Assembly: GCA_003818495.1 (NCBI GenBank)
Contig: RPRK01000016.1
Location: 1-45,279 of the forward strand
Length of the DNA: 45,279 bases
Direction of reading: 5' to 3'
Source of the DNA: Burkholderiales bacterium
GTDB taxonomy: Bacteria; Pseudomonadota; Gammaproteobacteria; Burkholderiales; Burkholderiaceae_E
The notes under the pieces are model-generated. The model was not told where the DNA came from. It saw nothing but the letters and a program-made list of their open reading frames with translations, and ran no database searches. Position 1 is the first letter of the stretch. Every line of letters starts with the position of its first letter. A program made the position numbers and the translations under genes. Of this stretch, positions 35,776 through 45,279 are shown piece after piece.

Positions 35776-36678
35776 CTACCCCCGGTCGCGTGCCGGGCCC
35801 GTCTCGCGACGCCGTGGCCAGGGCACCAGCCCGAGCGTCAGCGCGGTGCCGGCCAGGATCACCGCGCAGCCCGCGACCATTCGCGCGGTCACCGGCTCGC
35901 CGAGGTAGAGCCACGCCGAGGCCATGGCGACCACCGGGTTGAGGAACGTGACCGAGGTGGCGCGGACGGCACCGATGGCGCGCAGCAATCGGAAATACAG
36001 CAGGAAGCCGAACCCGGACGAGGCGACCCCGAGGAACGCCACCTCGGCCCAGGCGCGCGGGCCGGGATCCTGCGCCGGCCAGGCGGCCCAGGCGAAGGGC
36101 GCGAGCGCCAGCGCCGAGATGCCGATGCTGCCGGTGGTGAGCGACAGCGCGTCGATGCCGGCGAGCTTCACGCGCGCGTAGTTCGAGGACACGCCCCAGA
36201 GCACCGTGACCGCGATCGTCACGAGGATCGCCAGGCCGGCCGACTCCCGCACGCCGACCTTGTCCCAGACCAGCAGCACGACGCCCGCCAGACCGATCAC
36301 CAGACCGACGGCGCGCATCGGGGTGATGCGCTCGTGCAGCCAGACCGCGGCCACCAGCGCCGCGAAGATCGGCGCCGACGACTGCAGCACCGCCAGCATG
36401 CCGGCCGAGATCGACAGGGCCGCCCAGCCCAGCCCCGCGAACGGCAGCGCGGTGAACGCGAGGCCGAACACCGCGATCTCGACCCACCGCCGGCGGATCG
36501 TCGCGAACCCGCCGCGCCACAGGGTCAGCGGCACCAGCACGAGCAGGCTGCCGAGCAGCATCCGCAGGAAGATCATCGGCATCGCGCCGAAGGCCGGCGC
36601 CGCCGAGCGCATGAACAGGTAGGCCCCGCCCCAGAGGAGGGACAGCAGCAGGAGCTGGGCGATATGGGCGGGGCGCAT
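35776..36678 (-). CDS. EamA/DMT-family membrane transporter
   Basis: This 300-residue permease has ten predicted membrane helices arranged as two EamA repeats. The first begins LLLLSLLWGGAYLFMRSAAP and the second ILVTIAVTVLWGVSSNYARV. Typical family phrases are AVLQSSAPIFAALVAAVWLH followed by ERI, and VTFLNPVVAMASAWLYLGEP. Members export metabolites or amino acids, but the solute here is unknown. Its ATG lies nine bases after the hemerythrin stop, and its stop lies two bases before the MBL gene, suggesting an operon hemerythrin-EamA-MBL. Confidence 0.94.
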   Translation of the reverse strand: MRPAHIAQLLLLSLLWGGAYLFMRSAAPAFGAMPMIFLRMLLGSLLVLVPLTLWRGGFATIRRRWVEIAVFGLAFTALPFAGLGWAALSISAGMLAVLQSSAPIFAALVAAVWLHERITPMRAVGLVIGLAGVVLLVWDKVGVRESAGLAILVTIAVTVLWGVSSNYARVKLAGIDALSLTTGSIGISALALAPFAWAAWPAQDPGPRAWAEVAFLGVASSGFGFLLYFRLLRAIGAVRATSVTFLNPVVAMASAWLYLGEPVTARMVAGCAVILAGTALTLGLVPWPRRRETGPARDRG

Positions 36679-36687
36679 CCGGGGGCA

Positions 36688-37233
36688 TTATCGGCGTCGC
36701 GCCACCATCGCAGCGGCGAGCGCCTCCCGGCAGGCCGCGTCGAGGCGCGGCCCCGCGGCGGCGTAGACGAGCCCCTCCTCGCGCGCCACATGGTCGCGGT
36801 ACAGCGCGACGAACCCGCCGACGAGCGCGCCATCGACCGCGGCGGCACGACCGGCAGACAGCGCGTCCAGGTGCGTCCGCAGCGCCGCCCAGCCGCGCTC
36901 CATCTCGCGGTGCTCCTGCACCAGCCGGTCGATCGCCACGTGCTGCGCCGCGTCGCCCGCGAGCTCCGCCGCCCGGCGCGCGGCCGGGAACAGGTCGCAC
37001 TCCTCGTCGGCGTGGTGGTCGGGCCCGGCCAGTTCGAAATACCGGCGCACGCGTGCGACCGCTTCGCGCGCCTCGCCGTCCATCCCGCGGGCCGCGACGT
37101 GCGGGCCGAGCCGCTCGAGCGTGCGCAGCATCCGCTCGATCCGTCCGTGACAGGCCTGCAGGATCGCGAACGGGTCGTCGAACTCGGGCGGGTCGGAGCC
37201 GAAGGCGGCGGGATCGAAGGCGGAGGCAGTCAT
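36688..37233 (-). CDS. Hemerythrin HHE-domain protein
   Basis: This 181-residue four-helix protein carries the diiron ligands of a hemerythrin domain: His29 (ILQACHGRIERMLRTL), His and Glu in AGPDHHADEECDLFPAARR, His in LVQEHREMERGW and His/Glu in LYRDHVAREEGLVYA. Bacterial relatives sense or carry oxygen, NO or repair iron centres. The start at 37233 lies divergently from the TetR gene across a 97-base gap that holds the TetR promoter and operator. A shared regulation by TetR is possible but not shown. Confidence 0.9.
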   Translation of the reverse strand: MTASAFDPAAFGSDPPEFDDPFAILQACHGRIERMLRTLERLGPHVAARGMDGEAREAVARVRRYFELAGPDHHADEECDLFPAARRAAELAGDAAQHVAIDRLVQEHREMERGWAALRTHLDALSAGRAAAVDGALVGGFVALYRDHVAREEGLVYAAAGPRLDAACREALAAAMVARRR

Positions 37234-37277
37234 GGGGGGCCGTGCAAGCCGCCATCATGCCCGGCCGTCCGCTCGCA

Positions 37278-37306
37278 TTGACCCTGCCCCGACCCGGGCC
37301 TATACT
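37278..37306 (+). promoter_or_regulatory. Sigma-70 promoter of the tetR-RND operon
   Basis: TTGACC (37278-37283), a 17-base spacer and TATACT (37301-37306) form a near-consensus promoter, the best in the window. Transcription would start at about 37313, inside the palindrome that follows, giving a leader of only about 18 bases before ATG 37331. Confidence 0.75.
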
Positions 37307-37327
37307 TACTGACTGAACGGTCAGTAA
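37306..37327. promoter_or_regulatory. TetR-family operator palindrome
   Basis: TTACTGAC (37306-37313) and GTCAGTAA (37320-37327) are a perfect eight-base inverted repeat with a six-base spacer. The right half begins one base inside a CGGTCAG sequence typical of TetR/AcrR operators. It overlaps the last base of the -10 box and the expected start site, so a bound repressor would block the promoter. The TetR gene four bases downstream is the obvious ligand, implying autorepression. Confidence 0.75.
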
Positions 37328-37330
37328 CAG

Positions 37331-37996
37331 ATGGACCCCGCAGACGCCACCTCAGCCGAGGCGCCCCACGCCCCGCGCTGGGAACGCCGGAAGGAAAGCC
37401 GCCCCGCCGAACTGCTCGCCGCGGCGCTGGACCTGTTCGTGGAACGCGGCTACGCCGCCACCCGGCTCGACGACATCGCGTCGCGCGCGGGCGTGTCCAA
37501 GGGCACGCTCTACCTCTATTTCGCGAACAAGGAGGAGCTGTTCAAGGCCCTCGTGCGCGAGAACATCGTCGTGCTGCTCGACCGCTTCCGCAGCGAGATC
37601 GCCGACTCCGAGGCATCCGCCGACAGCCTGATCGAGCAGTTCCTGCGCGGCTGGTGGCGCGATTTCGGCGCCACGCGGCTGGCCGGCATCGCCAAGCTGA
37701 TCATGGCGGAAGCCGGCAACTTCCCTGAGGTCGCGCGCTTCTTCCACGACGAGGTGATCCAGCCCAACGGCGAGCTGCTCGGCTCGATCATCGCCCGCGG
37801 CATCGAGCGGGGCGAGTTCCGGCCGGTCGACGTCGAGACCGCGGCACACCTGTGGATCGCGCCGCTGGTGATGAAGGCGATGTGGACCCATTCGTTCGAC
37901 CTGTGCCGCATCGCCGGCGCATCGGTCGACCCAGAACGCCTGATCGATGCGCACCTGGACCTGATCCGGGCCGCGCTGCGCCCGGACCCCCGATGA
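37331..37996 (+). CDS. TetR/AcrR-family repressor of the RND operon
   Basis: This 221-residue one-component repressor has an N-terminal helix-turn-helix (about residues 35-72: GYAATRLDDIASRAGVSKGT followed by LYLYFANKEELFKALV) and an all-helical effector-binding domain. The C-terminal domain is of the TetR_C AcrR-like type (GNFPEVARFFHDEVIQPNGE). ATG 37331 lies just after the operator palindrome. The stop overlaps the adaptor ATG by 4 bp, so repressor and pump are made together and should be induced when pump substrates bind the repressor. Confidence 0.95.
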   Translation: MDPADATSAEAPHAPRWERRKESRPAELLAAALDLFVERGYAATRLDDIASRAGVSKGTLYLYFANKEELFKALVRENIVVLLDRFRSEIADSEASADSLIEQFLRGWWRDFGATRLAGIAKLIMAEAGNFPEVARFFHDEVIQPNGELLGSIIARGIERGEFRPVDVETAAHLWIAPLVMKAMWTHSFDLCRIAGASVDPERLIDAHLDLIRAALRPDPR

Positions 37997-39219
37997 AACC
38001 TGCTCTCCTCGTCTCCGCCGCGGTCGTCGTGGCGCTGGTCGCGGGCGGCGGCTGGATGCTGCGCCAGCGCGCGGCCGCCCCGACGCCGAGCGCCGCGACC
38101 GCGCCGTCCGCGGCCCCTGCCGCCCAGGCACCGGTCGAATTCGCCGCCGCCGACGTGATCACGCTGCAGCCGGTCACGATCGCACGGACGGTGCCGCTGA
38201 CCGGCACGCTGCGCCCGGTCGACCAGACGGTGGTGAAGGCGAAGGTCGCCGGCGAGCTGCGCGAGGTGCTGGTTCGCGAAGGGACGTCGGTGCGGCGCGG
38301 CCAGGCGGTCGCCCGGCTCGACGCGACCGAGTACGAGGTGCGGGTCCGCGAGCGCGAGGCCAACCTGCGCTCGGCGGCCTCCCAGGTCGACCAGGCGCGG
38401 CGTACGCTCGAGAACACCCGCCAGCTTCAGGAGAAGGGCTTCGTCTCGCAGAGCGCGCTCGACCAGAGCCGCTCGGGCTGGGAGATCGCCGTCGGCAACC
38501 GCGACGCCGCCTCGGCGCAGCTCGCGCTCGCCCGCAAGGCGCTGGCCGACACCGTGATGGTGTCCTCGATCGACGGCATCGTGTCCGAGCGCTACGCGCA
38601 GGCCGGCGAGAAGCTGCCGATCGACGGACGGGTGATGGCCGTGGTGGACCTCTCCCGGATGGAGATCGACGCACCGGTGCCGGCCACCGAGATCGGCGCG
38701 GTGCGGATCGGCCAGACGGTCGAGCTGCGCATCGAGGGCGTGGCCCGCCCGCAGGTCGGCCGGATCGTCCGGATCGCGCCGTCGACGCAGGCCGGGACGC
38801 GCTCGGTGCCGGTCTACATCGCGCTCGACAACCGCGACCCGTCGGTGCGGGCCGGGCTGTTCGCGCAGGGCGTGCTGTCGGTCGAATCGCGCTCGGGCGT
38901 GATCGCGATCCCGCAGACCGCGATCCGCGACGCGGGCGCGCGCACCTTCGTCTACGCGATCGTCGACGACCGGCTGGTCGAACGCGAGGTCCGGCTCGGC
39001 CTGCGCGACGAGACCGCGGGCGCCGCCCGGATCGAGGTCCTCTCTGGGCTCGCCGCCGGCGATCGCATCGTCGCCGCCAACCTCGGCGCGCTGCGCGCCG
39101 GTGCGCCGGTGCGGATCGCACCGGGCCCTGGCCCGAACCCGAACCCGGCTCCGGGGACCGGCCCCGGCGGGCCGGGGCAGGCGTCCGCGATGCCCGCCGC
39201 CGCGACCGCCAGCCGCTGA
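37993..39219 (+). CDS. RND efflux periplasmic adaptor subunit (second system)
   Basis: This 408-residue membrane-fusion protein has an N-terminal membrane anchor or signal (KPALLVSAAVVVALVAGGGW) followed by an Ala/Pro-rich spacer. Lipoyl halves are TVVKAKVAGELREVLVREGT and VSSIDGIVSERYAQAGEKLP, with the hairpin between (LENTRQLQEKGFVSQSALDQ). The beta-barrel and membrane-proximal domains follow, and the tail is a Pro/Gly/Asn-rich repeat (GPGPNPNPAPGTGPGGPG). ATG 37993 overlaps the tetR stop. The RND permease begins 18 bases after its stop. Confidence 0.95.
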   Translation: MKPALLVSAAVVVALVAGGGWMLRQRAAAPTPSAATAPSAAPAAQAPVEFAAADVITLQPVTIARTVPLTGTLRPVDQTVVKAKVAGELREVLVREGTSVRRGQAVARLDATEYEVRVREREANLRSAASQVDQARRTLENTRQLQEKGFVSQSALDQSRSGWEIAVGNRDAASAQLALARKALADTVMVSSIDGIVSERYAQAGEKLPIDGRVMAVVDLSRMEIDAPVPATEIGAVRIGQTVELRIEGVARPQVGRIVRIAPSTQAGTRSVPVYIALDNRDPSVRAGLFAQGVLSVESRSGVIAIPQTAIRDAGARTFVYAIVDDRLVEREVRLGLRDETAGAARIEVLSGLAAGDRIVAANLGALRAGAPVRIAPGPGPNPNPAPGTGPGGPGQASAMPAAATASR

Positions 39220-39237
39220 GACCGGCCGGATACCGCC

Positions 39238-42200
39238 ATGTGGTTCACCCGGGTCTCGATCAACAATCCCGTGCTGGCGACGATGATGATGCTCGCCTTC
39301 GTCGTGCTCGGGCTGTTCTCGTACAACCGGCTCGCGGTCGACCAGTTCCCGGACGTCAGCTTCCCGGTCGTCGTGGTGCAGACCGAGTACCCGGGCGCCT
39401 CGCCGGAGATCGTCGAGACCGACGTGACCCGCCGGATCGAGGAGCAGGTCAACACGGTCAGCGGCATCAACCGCGTGTCATCGCGCTCGTACGAGGGCGT
39501 CTCGGTGGTGATCGTCGAGTTCGACCTGCTGACCGAGCCGGCGCGGGCCGCGCAGGACGTCCGCGAGAAGGTGGCGCTGGTGCGCGCGTCGTTCAAGCGC
39601 GAGGTCAAGGAGCCGATCGTCTCGCGCTTCAATCCGGACGACCAGCCGGTGATCTCGCTGGCCGTGCAGTCGCCGACCCGCGACGCGCGCGAGCTGACCA
39701 CGCTCGCCGACCAGGTGGTCAAGCGCCGCATCGAGAATGCGCGCGGCGTCGGCCGCGTGACCGTGGTCGGCGGCGTGCGGCGCGAAGTGCAGATCGTGCT
39801 GCGCCCGGCGGAGATGGAGGCGCTCAAGGTCGGCGTCGACCAGGTGCTGGCCGCGCTGCGGGCCGAGAACCAGGAGCTGCCGGCCGGCAGCATCGTCACG
39901 CGCGAGCGCGAGCAGTCGGTGCAGATCCGCGGGCGGCTGAAGTCGGTGGCGGAGTTCGAGCGGATCGTCGTCGCGCGCCGCGGCGGCCAGCCCGTCTACC
40001 TCGGGCAGGTGGCCCGCGTGGTCGACGGCCAGGAGGAGCGCGAGTCGCTCGCGACCGTCGACGGCCAGCGCGCGATCTCGCTCGACGTCGTCAAGGCACA
40101 GGGCGAGAACACCATCGCCGTCGTCGACAACGTGCGGCGCATCGCCGACGAGCTGCAGAAGCAGCTGCCGGCCGACGTGAAGCTCGGCGTGGTGCGCGAC
40201 CAGTCGACCTCGATCCGCAACTCCGTCAAGGGCGTGCAGCGCAACATCGTCGAAGGCGCGATCCTGACGGTCGCGATCGTCTTCCTGTTCCTGTCGTCGT
40301 GGCGCTCGACGGTCATCACCGGCCTGACCCTGCCGATCTCGCTGATCGGCACCTTCCTCGTGATGTACGCGATGGGGTTCACGATCAACCTCGTGACGCT
40401 GCTCGCGCTGTCGATCTGCGTCGGCCTGCTGATCGACGACGCGATCGTCGTGCGCGAGAACATCGTCCGGCACCAGGCGATGGGCAAGCACCACCGGGTG
40501 GCCGCGCTCGACGGCACCGCCGAGATCGGCCTGGCGGTGACGGCGACGACCTTCACCATCGTCGCGGTGTTCCTGCCGGTCGGGTTCATGGGCGGGATCA
40601 TCGGCAAGTTCTTCAAGCAGTTCGGCGTGACCGTGGCCTTCGCGGTGATGCTGTCGATGTTCATCAGCTTCACGCTCGACCCGATGCTCTCGGCGGTCTG
40701 GCCCGACCCGGATGCCGAGGGCGCCAAGGGCAAGGGCCCGGTCGCCCGCTTCCTGCGCGGCTTCGAGGGGCTGATGCGCCGCCTCGAGGACGGCTACGTC
40801 GCGGTGCTGCGCTGGGGCCTGTCGCACCGCTGGCTGACGCTGGGGGGCGCGCTGCTCACCCTGGCGGCCGCCCTCGCGATGGGCCGCGTGATCGGCTCGG
40901 AGTTCGTGCCGCAGCCCGACAACAACGAGATGTACCTGCAGTTCTACACGCCGGTGGGCTCCTCGCTCGAGCTGACGGCGGACAAGGCGCGCCAGGTCGA
41001 CGCCGCGCTGCGCGAGTTCCCCGAGGTGGTCTTCACCTACGCGACCGTCAACACCGGCGCCACGCAGGGCAAGAACTACGCGACGGTGTTCGTGCGCCTG
41101 CGCGACCGCGCCGAGCGCGCGCGATCGGTGAAGCAGCTCGTGGCCCCGATCCGCGAGCGCATCGAGCGGGTGGCCGGCATCACCATCACCAACCTCGGCG
41201 TGTTCAGCACCTTCGGGAACAAGCAGATCGAGGTCAGCGTCCAGGGCCCCGACCAGCGCCAGCTCGAGAGCCTGGCCGCGCTCGCGGTCGCTCAGATCCG
41301 CCAGGTGCCCGGCGTCGTCGACCTGGACACCAGCTCCAAGCCGGCCAAGCCGACGATCGCGGTCGAGGTCGACCGCGCGCTCGCCTCCGACCTGGGCGTG
41401 GGCGTCGCGCAGGTGGCGGGTGCGCTGCGTCCGCTGCTCGCCGGCGAAGTGGCGAGCACCTGGAAGGCGCCCGACGACGAGAACTACGACGTGCGCATCC
41501 GCCTGCCGCTCGAGGGGCGGCGCGACATCGAGGATCTCGCGCGGCTCACCGTCGCCTCCGCCCTGCCCGATGCCGACGGCGCGCCGCGGATGGTGCCGCT
41601 GCGCCAGGTCGCGACGCTCGTCGCCACCGAAGGCCCGACGCAGATCAACCGCAAGAACCTGACTCGCGAGATCGCGATCACCGCCAACGTCTACGGCGCG
41701 GCACCGGGCACGGTCGGACTGGAGATCCAGAACCGGCTGAAGACGGTCACGCTGCCGCCCGGCTATGCGTTCGTTACCGGCGGCGCGACCAAGGACATGC
41801 AGGAGAGCTTCGGCTACGCGCTGCAGGCGCTGCTGCTCGCGGTGGTGTTCATCTACATGATCCTCGCCTCGCAGTTCCGCAGCTTCATCCAGCCGGTCGC
41901 CATCATGGCGTCGCTGCCGCTGTCGCTGATCGGCGTGATGGTGGCGCTGCTGGCGTGGCGCTCCACCCTCAACATGTTCTCGGTGATCGGCTTCATCATG
42001 CTGATGGGCCTGGTCACGAAGAACGCGATCCTGCTGATCGACTTCGCCAACCAGCAGCGGCGCCACGGCATGGACCGCGCGCAGGCGCTGCTCGCCGCAG
42101 CCGAGATCCGGCTGCGCCCGATCCTGATGACGACGCTGGCGATGGTGTTCGGCATGCTGCCGCTCGCCATCTCCACCACCGAGGGCGCCGAGCAGCGCGC

Positions 42201-42354
42201 GCCGATGGCGCATGCGGTGATCGGGGGCGTGATCGCCTCGACGCTGCTCACCCTGCTGGTGGTGCCGGTGCTGTACACGCTGCTCGACGACCTGGCCGCC
42301 CGCGTCACCGGCCGGCGCGTGGACGAGCCGGTAGAATCGCTGCCTTCGGCCTGA
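39238..42354 (+). CDS. RND efflux permease (second system)
   Basis: This 1038-residue inner-membrane proton antiporter starts MWFTRVSINNPVLATMMMLA. The adjacent aspartates of TM4 are at about 400-401 (CVGLLIDDAIVVRENIVRHQ) and the TM10 lysine at about 928 (LMGLVTKNAILLIDFANQQR). Other family phrases are FPDVSFPVVVVQTEYPGASP and the swap loop MPLRQV-like region VPLRQVATLV. It is closer to the single-permease MdtB/YegN-like HAE1 branch than to the first pump in this window, and it lacks that pump's longer C-terminus. Its channel is probably the TolC gene at 43422. PCMT-like and rhodanese genes intervene. Confidence 0.96.
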   Translation: MWFTRVSINNPVLATMMMLAFVVLGLFSYNRLAVDQFPDVSFPVVVVQTEYPGASPEIVETDVTRRIEEQVNTVSGINRVSSRSYEGVSVVIVEFDLLTEPARAAQDVREKVALVRASFKREVKEPIVSRFNPDDQPVISLAVQSPTRDARELTTLADQVVKRRIENARGVGRVTVVGGVRREVQIVLRPAEMEALKVGVDQVLAALRAENQELPAGSIVTREREQSVQIRGRLKSVAEFERIVVARRGGQPVYLGQVARVVDGQEERESLATVDGQRAISLDVVKAQGENTIAVVDNVRRIADELQKQLPADVKLGVVRDQSTSIRNSVKGVQRNIVEGAILTVAIVFLFLSSWRSTVITGLTLPISLIGTFLVMYAMGFTINLVTLLALSICVGLLIDDAIVVRENIVRHQAMGKHHRVAALDGTAEIGLAVTATTFTIVAVFLPVGFMGGIIGKFFKQFGVTVAFAVMLSMFISFTLDPMLSAVWPDPDAEGAKGKGPVARFLRGFEGLMRRLEDGYVAVLRWGLSHRWLTLGGALLTLAAALAMGRVIGSEFVPQPDNNEMYLQFYTPVGSSLELTADKARQVDAALREFPEVVFTYATVNTGATQGKNYATVFVRLRDRAERARSVKQLVAPIRERIERVAGITITNLGVFSTFGNKQIEVSVQGPDQRQLESLAALAVAQIRQVPGVVDLDTSSKPAKPTIAVEVDRALASDLGVGVAQVAGALRPLLAGEVASTWKAPDDENYDVRIRLPLEGRRDIEDLARLTVASALPDADGAPRMVPLRQVATLVATEGPTQINRKNLTREIAITANVYGAAPGTVGLEIQNRLKTVTLPPGYAFVTGGATKDMQESFGYALQALLLAVVFIYMILASQFRSFIQPVAIMASLPLSLIGVMVALLAWRSTLNMFSVIGFIMLMGLVTKNAILLIDFANQQRRHGMDRAQALLAAAEIRLRPILMTTLAMVFGMLPLAISTTEGAEQRAPMAHAVIGGVIASTLLTLLVVPVLYTLLDDLAARVTGRRVDEPVESLPSA

Positions 42355-42374
42355 CGGGAGAGGACTCGGACACC

Positions 42375-43043
42375 ATGGACATCGAACGCGCCCGCTACAA
42401 CATGATCGAGCAGCAGATCCGGCCGTGGAACGTGCTCGACCAGGACATCCTCGACCTGCTGTCGGTCGTGCGCCGCGAGGACTTCGTCCCGCCGGCGTAT
42501 CGGACCATGGCGTTCACCGACATGGAGGTGCCGCTGACCGTCGGCGGCCGGGCGACGGGCGAATCGATGCTCGCCCCGAAGGTCGAGGCGCGCATCCTTC
42601 AGGAGCTCGCCGTGCGCAAGCACGAGTCGGTGCTGGAGATCGGCACGGGCTCGGGCCACATGGCGGCGCTGCTCGCGCATCGGGGCCGTCACGTCGACAC
42701 GCTCGAGATCGACGCCGACCTCGCCCGCTTCGCGACCGACAACCTCGTGCGCGCCGGCGTCACCAACGCCACCGTGCGCCAGGCCGACGGCTCGGACCCG
42801 AACGGCAACCTGCCCTCGTACGACGTGATCGTGCTCTCGGGCTCGGTGCCGATGGTGCCGGACCGCCTGCTCGCCAAGCTCAACGCCGGCGGACGCCTGG
42901 CCGCGATCGTCGGCGACGAGCCGGTGATGCACGCGCAGGTCATCAGTCGCGCGCAGGGCTCCGGGTTCACCACGCGGATGCTGTTCGAGACGGTGGCGCG
43001 GCCGCTGCGCGGATTCGTCGGCCGCAGCGCGTTCAGGTTCTGA
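42375..43043 (+). CDS. PCMT-family protein (isoaspartate methyltransferase-like)
   Basis: This is a 222-residue SAM-dependent methyltransferase-fold protein. The N-terminus (RYNMIEQQIRPWNVLDQDIL) and REDFVPPAYRTMAFTDMEVP match the PCMT family, and SAM motif I is VLEIGTGSGHMAALLA. The segment that in repair-type Pcm enzymes reads GQTIS is here GGRATGESMLAP, so the residues that hold the isoaspartyl substrate are not conserved. It may methylate something else or be regulatory. ATG 42375 lies 20 bases after the RND stop. A TAGAAT hexamer at 42332-42337 resembles a -10 box but has no -35. Confidence 0.92.
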   Translation: MDIERARYNMIEQQIRPWNVLDQDILDLLSVVRREDFVPPAYRTMAFTDMEVPLTVGGRATGESMLAPKVEARILQELAVRKHESVLEIGTGSGHMAALLAHRGRHVDTLEIDADLARFATDNLVRAGVTNATVRQADGSDPNGNLPSYDVIVLSGSVPMVPDRLLAKLNAGGRLAAIVGDEPVMHAQVISRAQGSGFTTRMLFETVARPLRGFVGRSAFRF

Positions 43044-43060
43044 GCGGGGACACGCCGACC

Positions 43061-43384
43061 ATGCGATCGCTGTCCGCCCCCGAGCTCGCCGCCTGGATCG
43101 CCGACCCCGCGCGGCCGGCCCCCGTGGTCCTCGACGTGCGCGAGCCCTGGGAGGTCGCGACGGCGGCGCTGCCTGGCTCGACCTCGATCCCGATGGGCCA
43201 GATCACCGCGCGCACCGAAGAGCTCGACACCGATCGGCCGATCGTCTGCCTGTGCCATCACGGCATGCGCAGCATGCAGGTCGCGGGCTACCTCGAGCGA
43301 CGCGGATTCACCGACGTGTGGAACCTGACGGGCGGCATCGACGCATGGTCCCGACAGGTCGACCCCGCCTGTCCGACGTACTGA
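43061..43384 (+). CDS. Rhodanese-domain protein (single domain)
   Basis: This 107-residue single-domain rhodanese is related to GlpE/PspE. The fold begins VVLDVREPWEVATAALPGST. The active-site loop CLCHHGMRS places the catalytic Cys at residue 65, followed by MQVAGYLERRGFTDVWNLTG and GGIDAWS. Such proteins transfer sulfane sulfur to thiophilic acceptors. It starts 17 bases after the PCMT-like gene and 37 bases before the TolC gene, so all three are probably one transcript. A direct role in efflux is not evident. Confidence 0.94.
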   Translation: MRSLSAPELAAWIADPARPAPVVLDVREPWEVATAALPGSTSIPMGQITARTEELDTDRPIVCLCHHGMRSMQVAGYLERRGFTDVWNLTGGIDAWSRQVDPACPTY

Positions 43385-43421
43385 CATCGCAGCCGCCCCC
43401 GCCCCCCGGAGCCTCCCCGCC

Positions 43422-45279
<1,858 letters not shown>

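Noticed and set aside
39478..42213. 911-codon minus-strand open frame opposite the second RND permease
   Set aside because: Antisense shadow of a conserved permease; charged, low-complexity product.
42332..42337. TAGAAT as a separate promoter for the PCMT-like gene
   Set aside because: No -35 element at 16-18 bases upstream; it lies inside the end of the RND gene.

Overview
The window is a very GC-rich, gene-dense stretch of bacterial chromosome, about 45.3 kb long. It carries about 38 protein genes, most of them with overlapping ATGA/GTGA junctions. Two RND tripartite pumps, a BacA/UppP phosphatase, LPS-related WaaA, a beta-class glutathione transferase and the order TetR-adaptor-RND-PCMT-rhodanese-TolC-WaaA point to a Gram-negative betaproteobacterium, probably Burkholderiales-like. 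This taxonomic call is an inference from gene content and base composition. I saw no rRNA, tRNA, CRISPR array, insertion sequence or phage gene.

Layout. 1-5711: end of an RND adaptor, its AcrB-type permease and an OprM/NodT-type outer-membrane lipoprotein, all overlapping by 4 bp. 5712-6138: intergenic, with a possible 28-residue ORF and a candidate promoter. 6139-12249: an uptake operon with two different SsuC/TauC-type permeases, an ATPase, a small one-TM protein, an NMT1-type binding protein, an acyl-CoA-synthetase-like ligase and a GST. 12402-13544: a soluble RsbRD_N histidine kinase that appears to start at CTG. 13585-15504: RecQ, on the minus strand. 15601-15945: a small unknown protein. 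16164-20575 (minus): an ArsS-like radical SAM enzyme, a PhnD-like binding protein, a PhnE-like permease and a PhnC-like ATPase whose frame runs without a stop into a DUF3047 secreted domain. 20799-24513: an IorA/IorB-type molybdenum hydroxylase and an AraC regulator. 24660-27293: a GGDEF diguanylate cyclase and an Aer-like PAS chemoreceptor. 27336-33532 (minus): GST, MacA-like adaptor with an inserted Spy-like helical domain, MacB-type ATPase and permease as separate genes, ThiD and UppP. 33649-37233 (minus): YkgJ-like cysteine-cluster protein, alpha/beta-hydrolase lipoprotein, metallo-beta-lactamase-fold protein, EamA transporter, hemerythrin. 37278-44966: a TetR-controlled second RND system with PCMT-like and rhodanese genes between the pump and its TolC. 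44955-45279 (minus): C-terminus of WaaA, whose upstream end looks chimeric.

How the genes work together. Three export systems (two RND, one MacAB-type), two GSTs and a TetR operator over its own promoter suggest a strong detoxification capacity. Two ABC importers sit with enzymes that could act on their substrates: a CoA ligase with the NMT1-type importer, and an ArsS-like radical SAM protein with the PhnCDE-type importer. The second cluster, with its PhnC-DUF3047 continuous frame, is the best candidate for an under-described system. The last ~80 bases deserve caution because they resemble an aldehyde dehydrogenase rather than WaaA.
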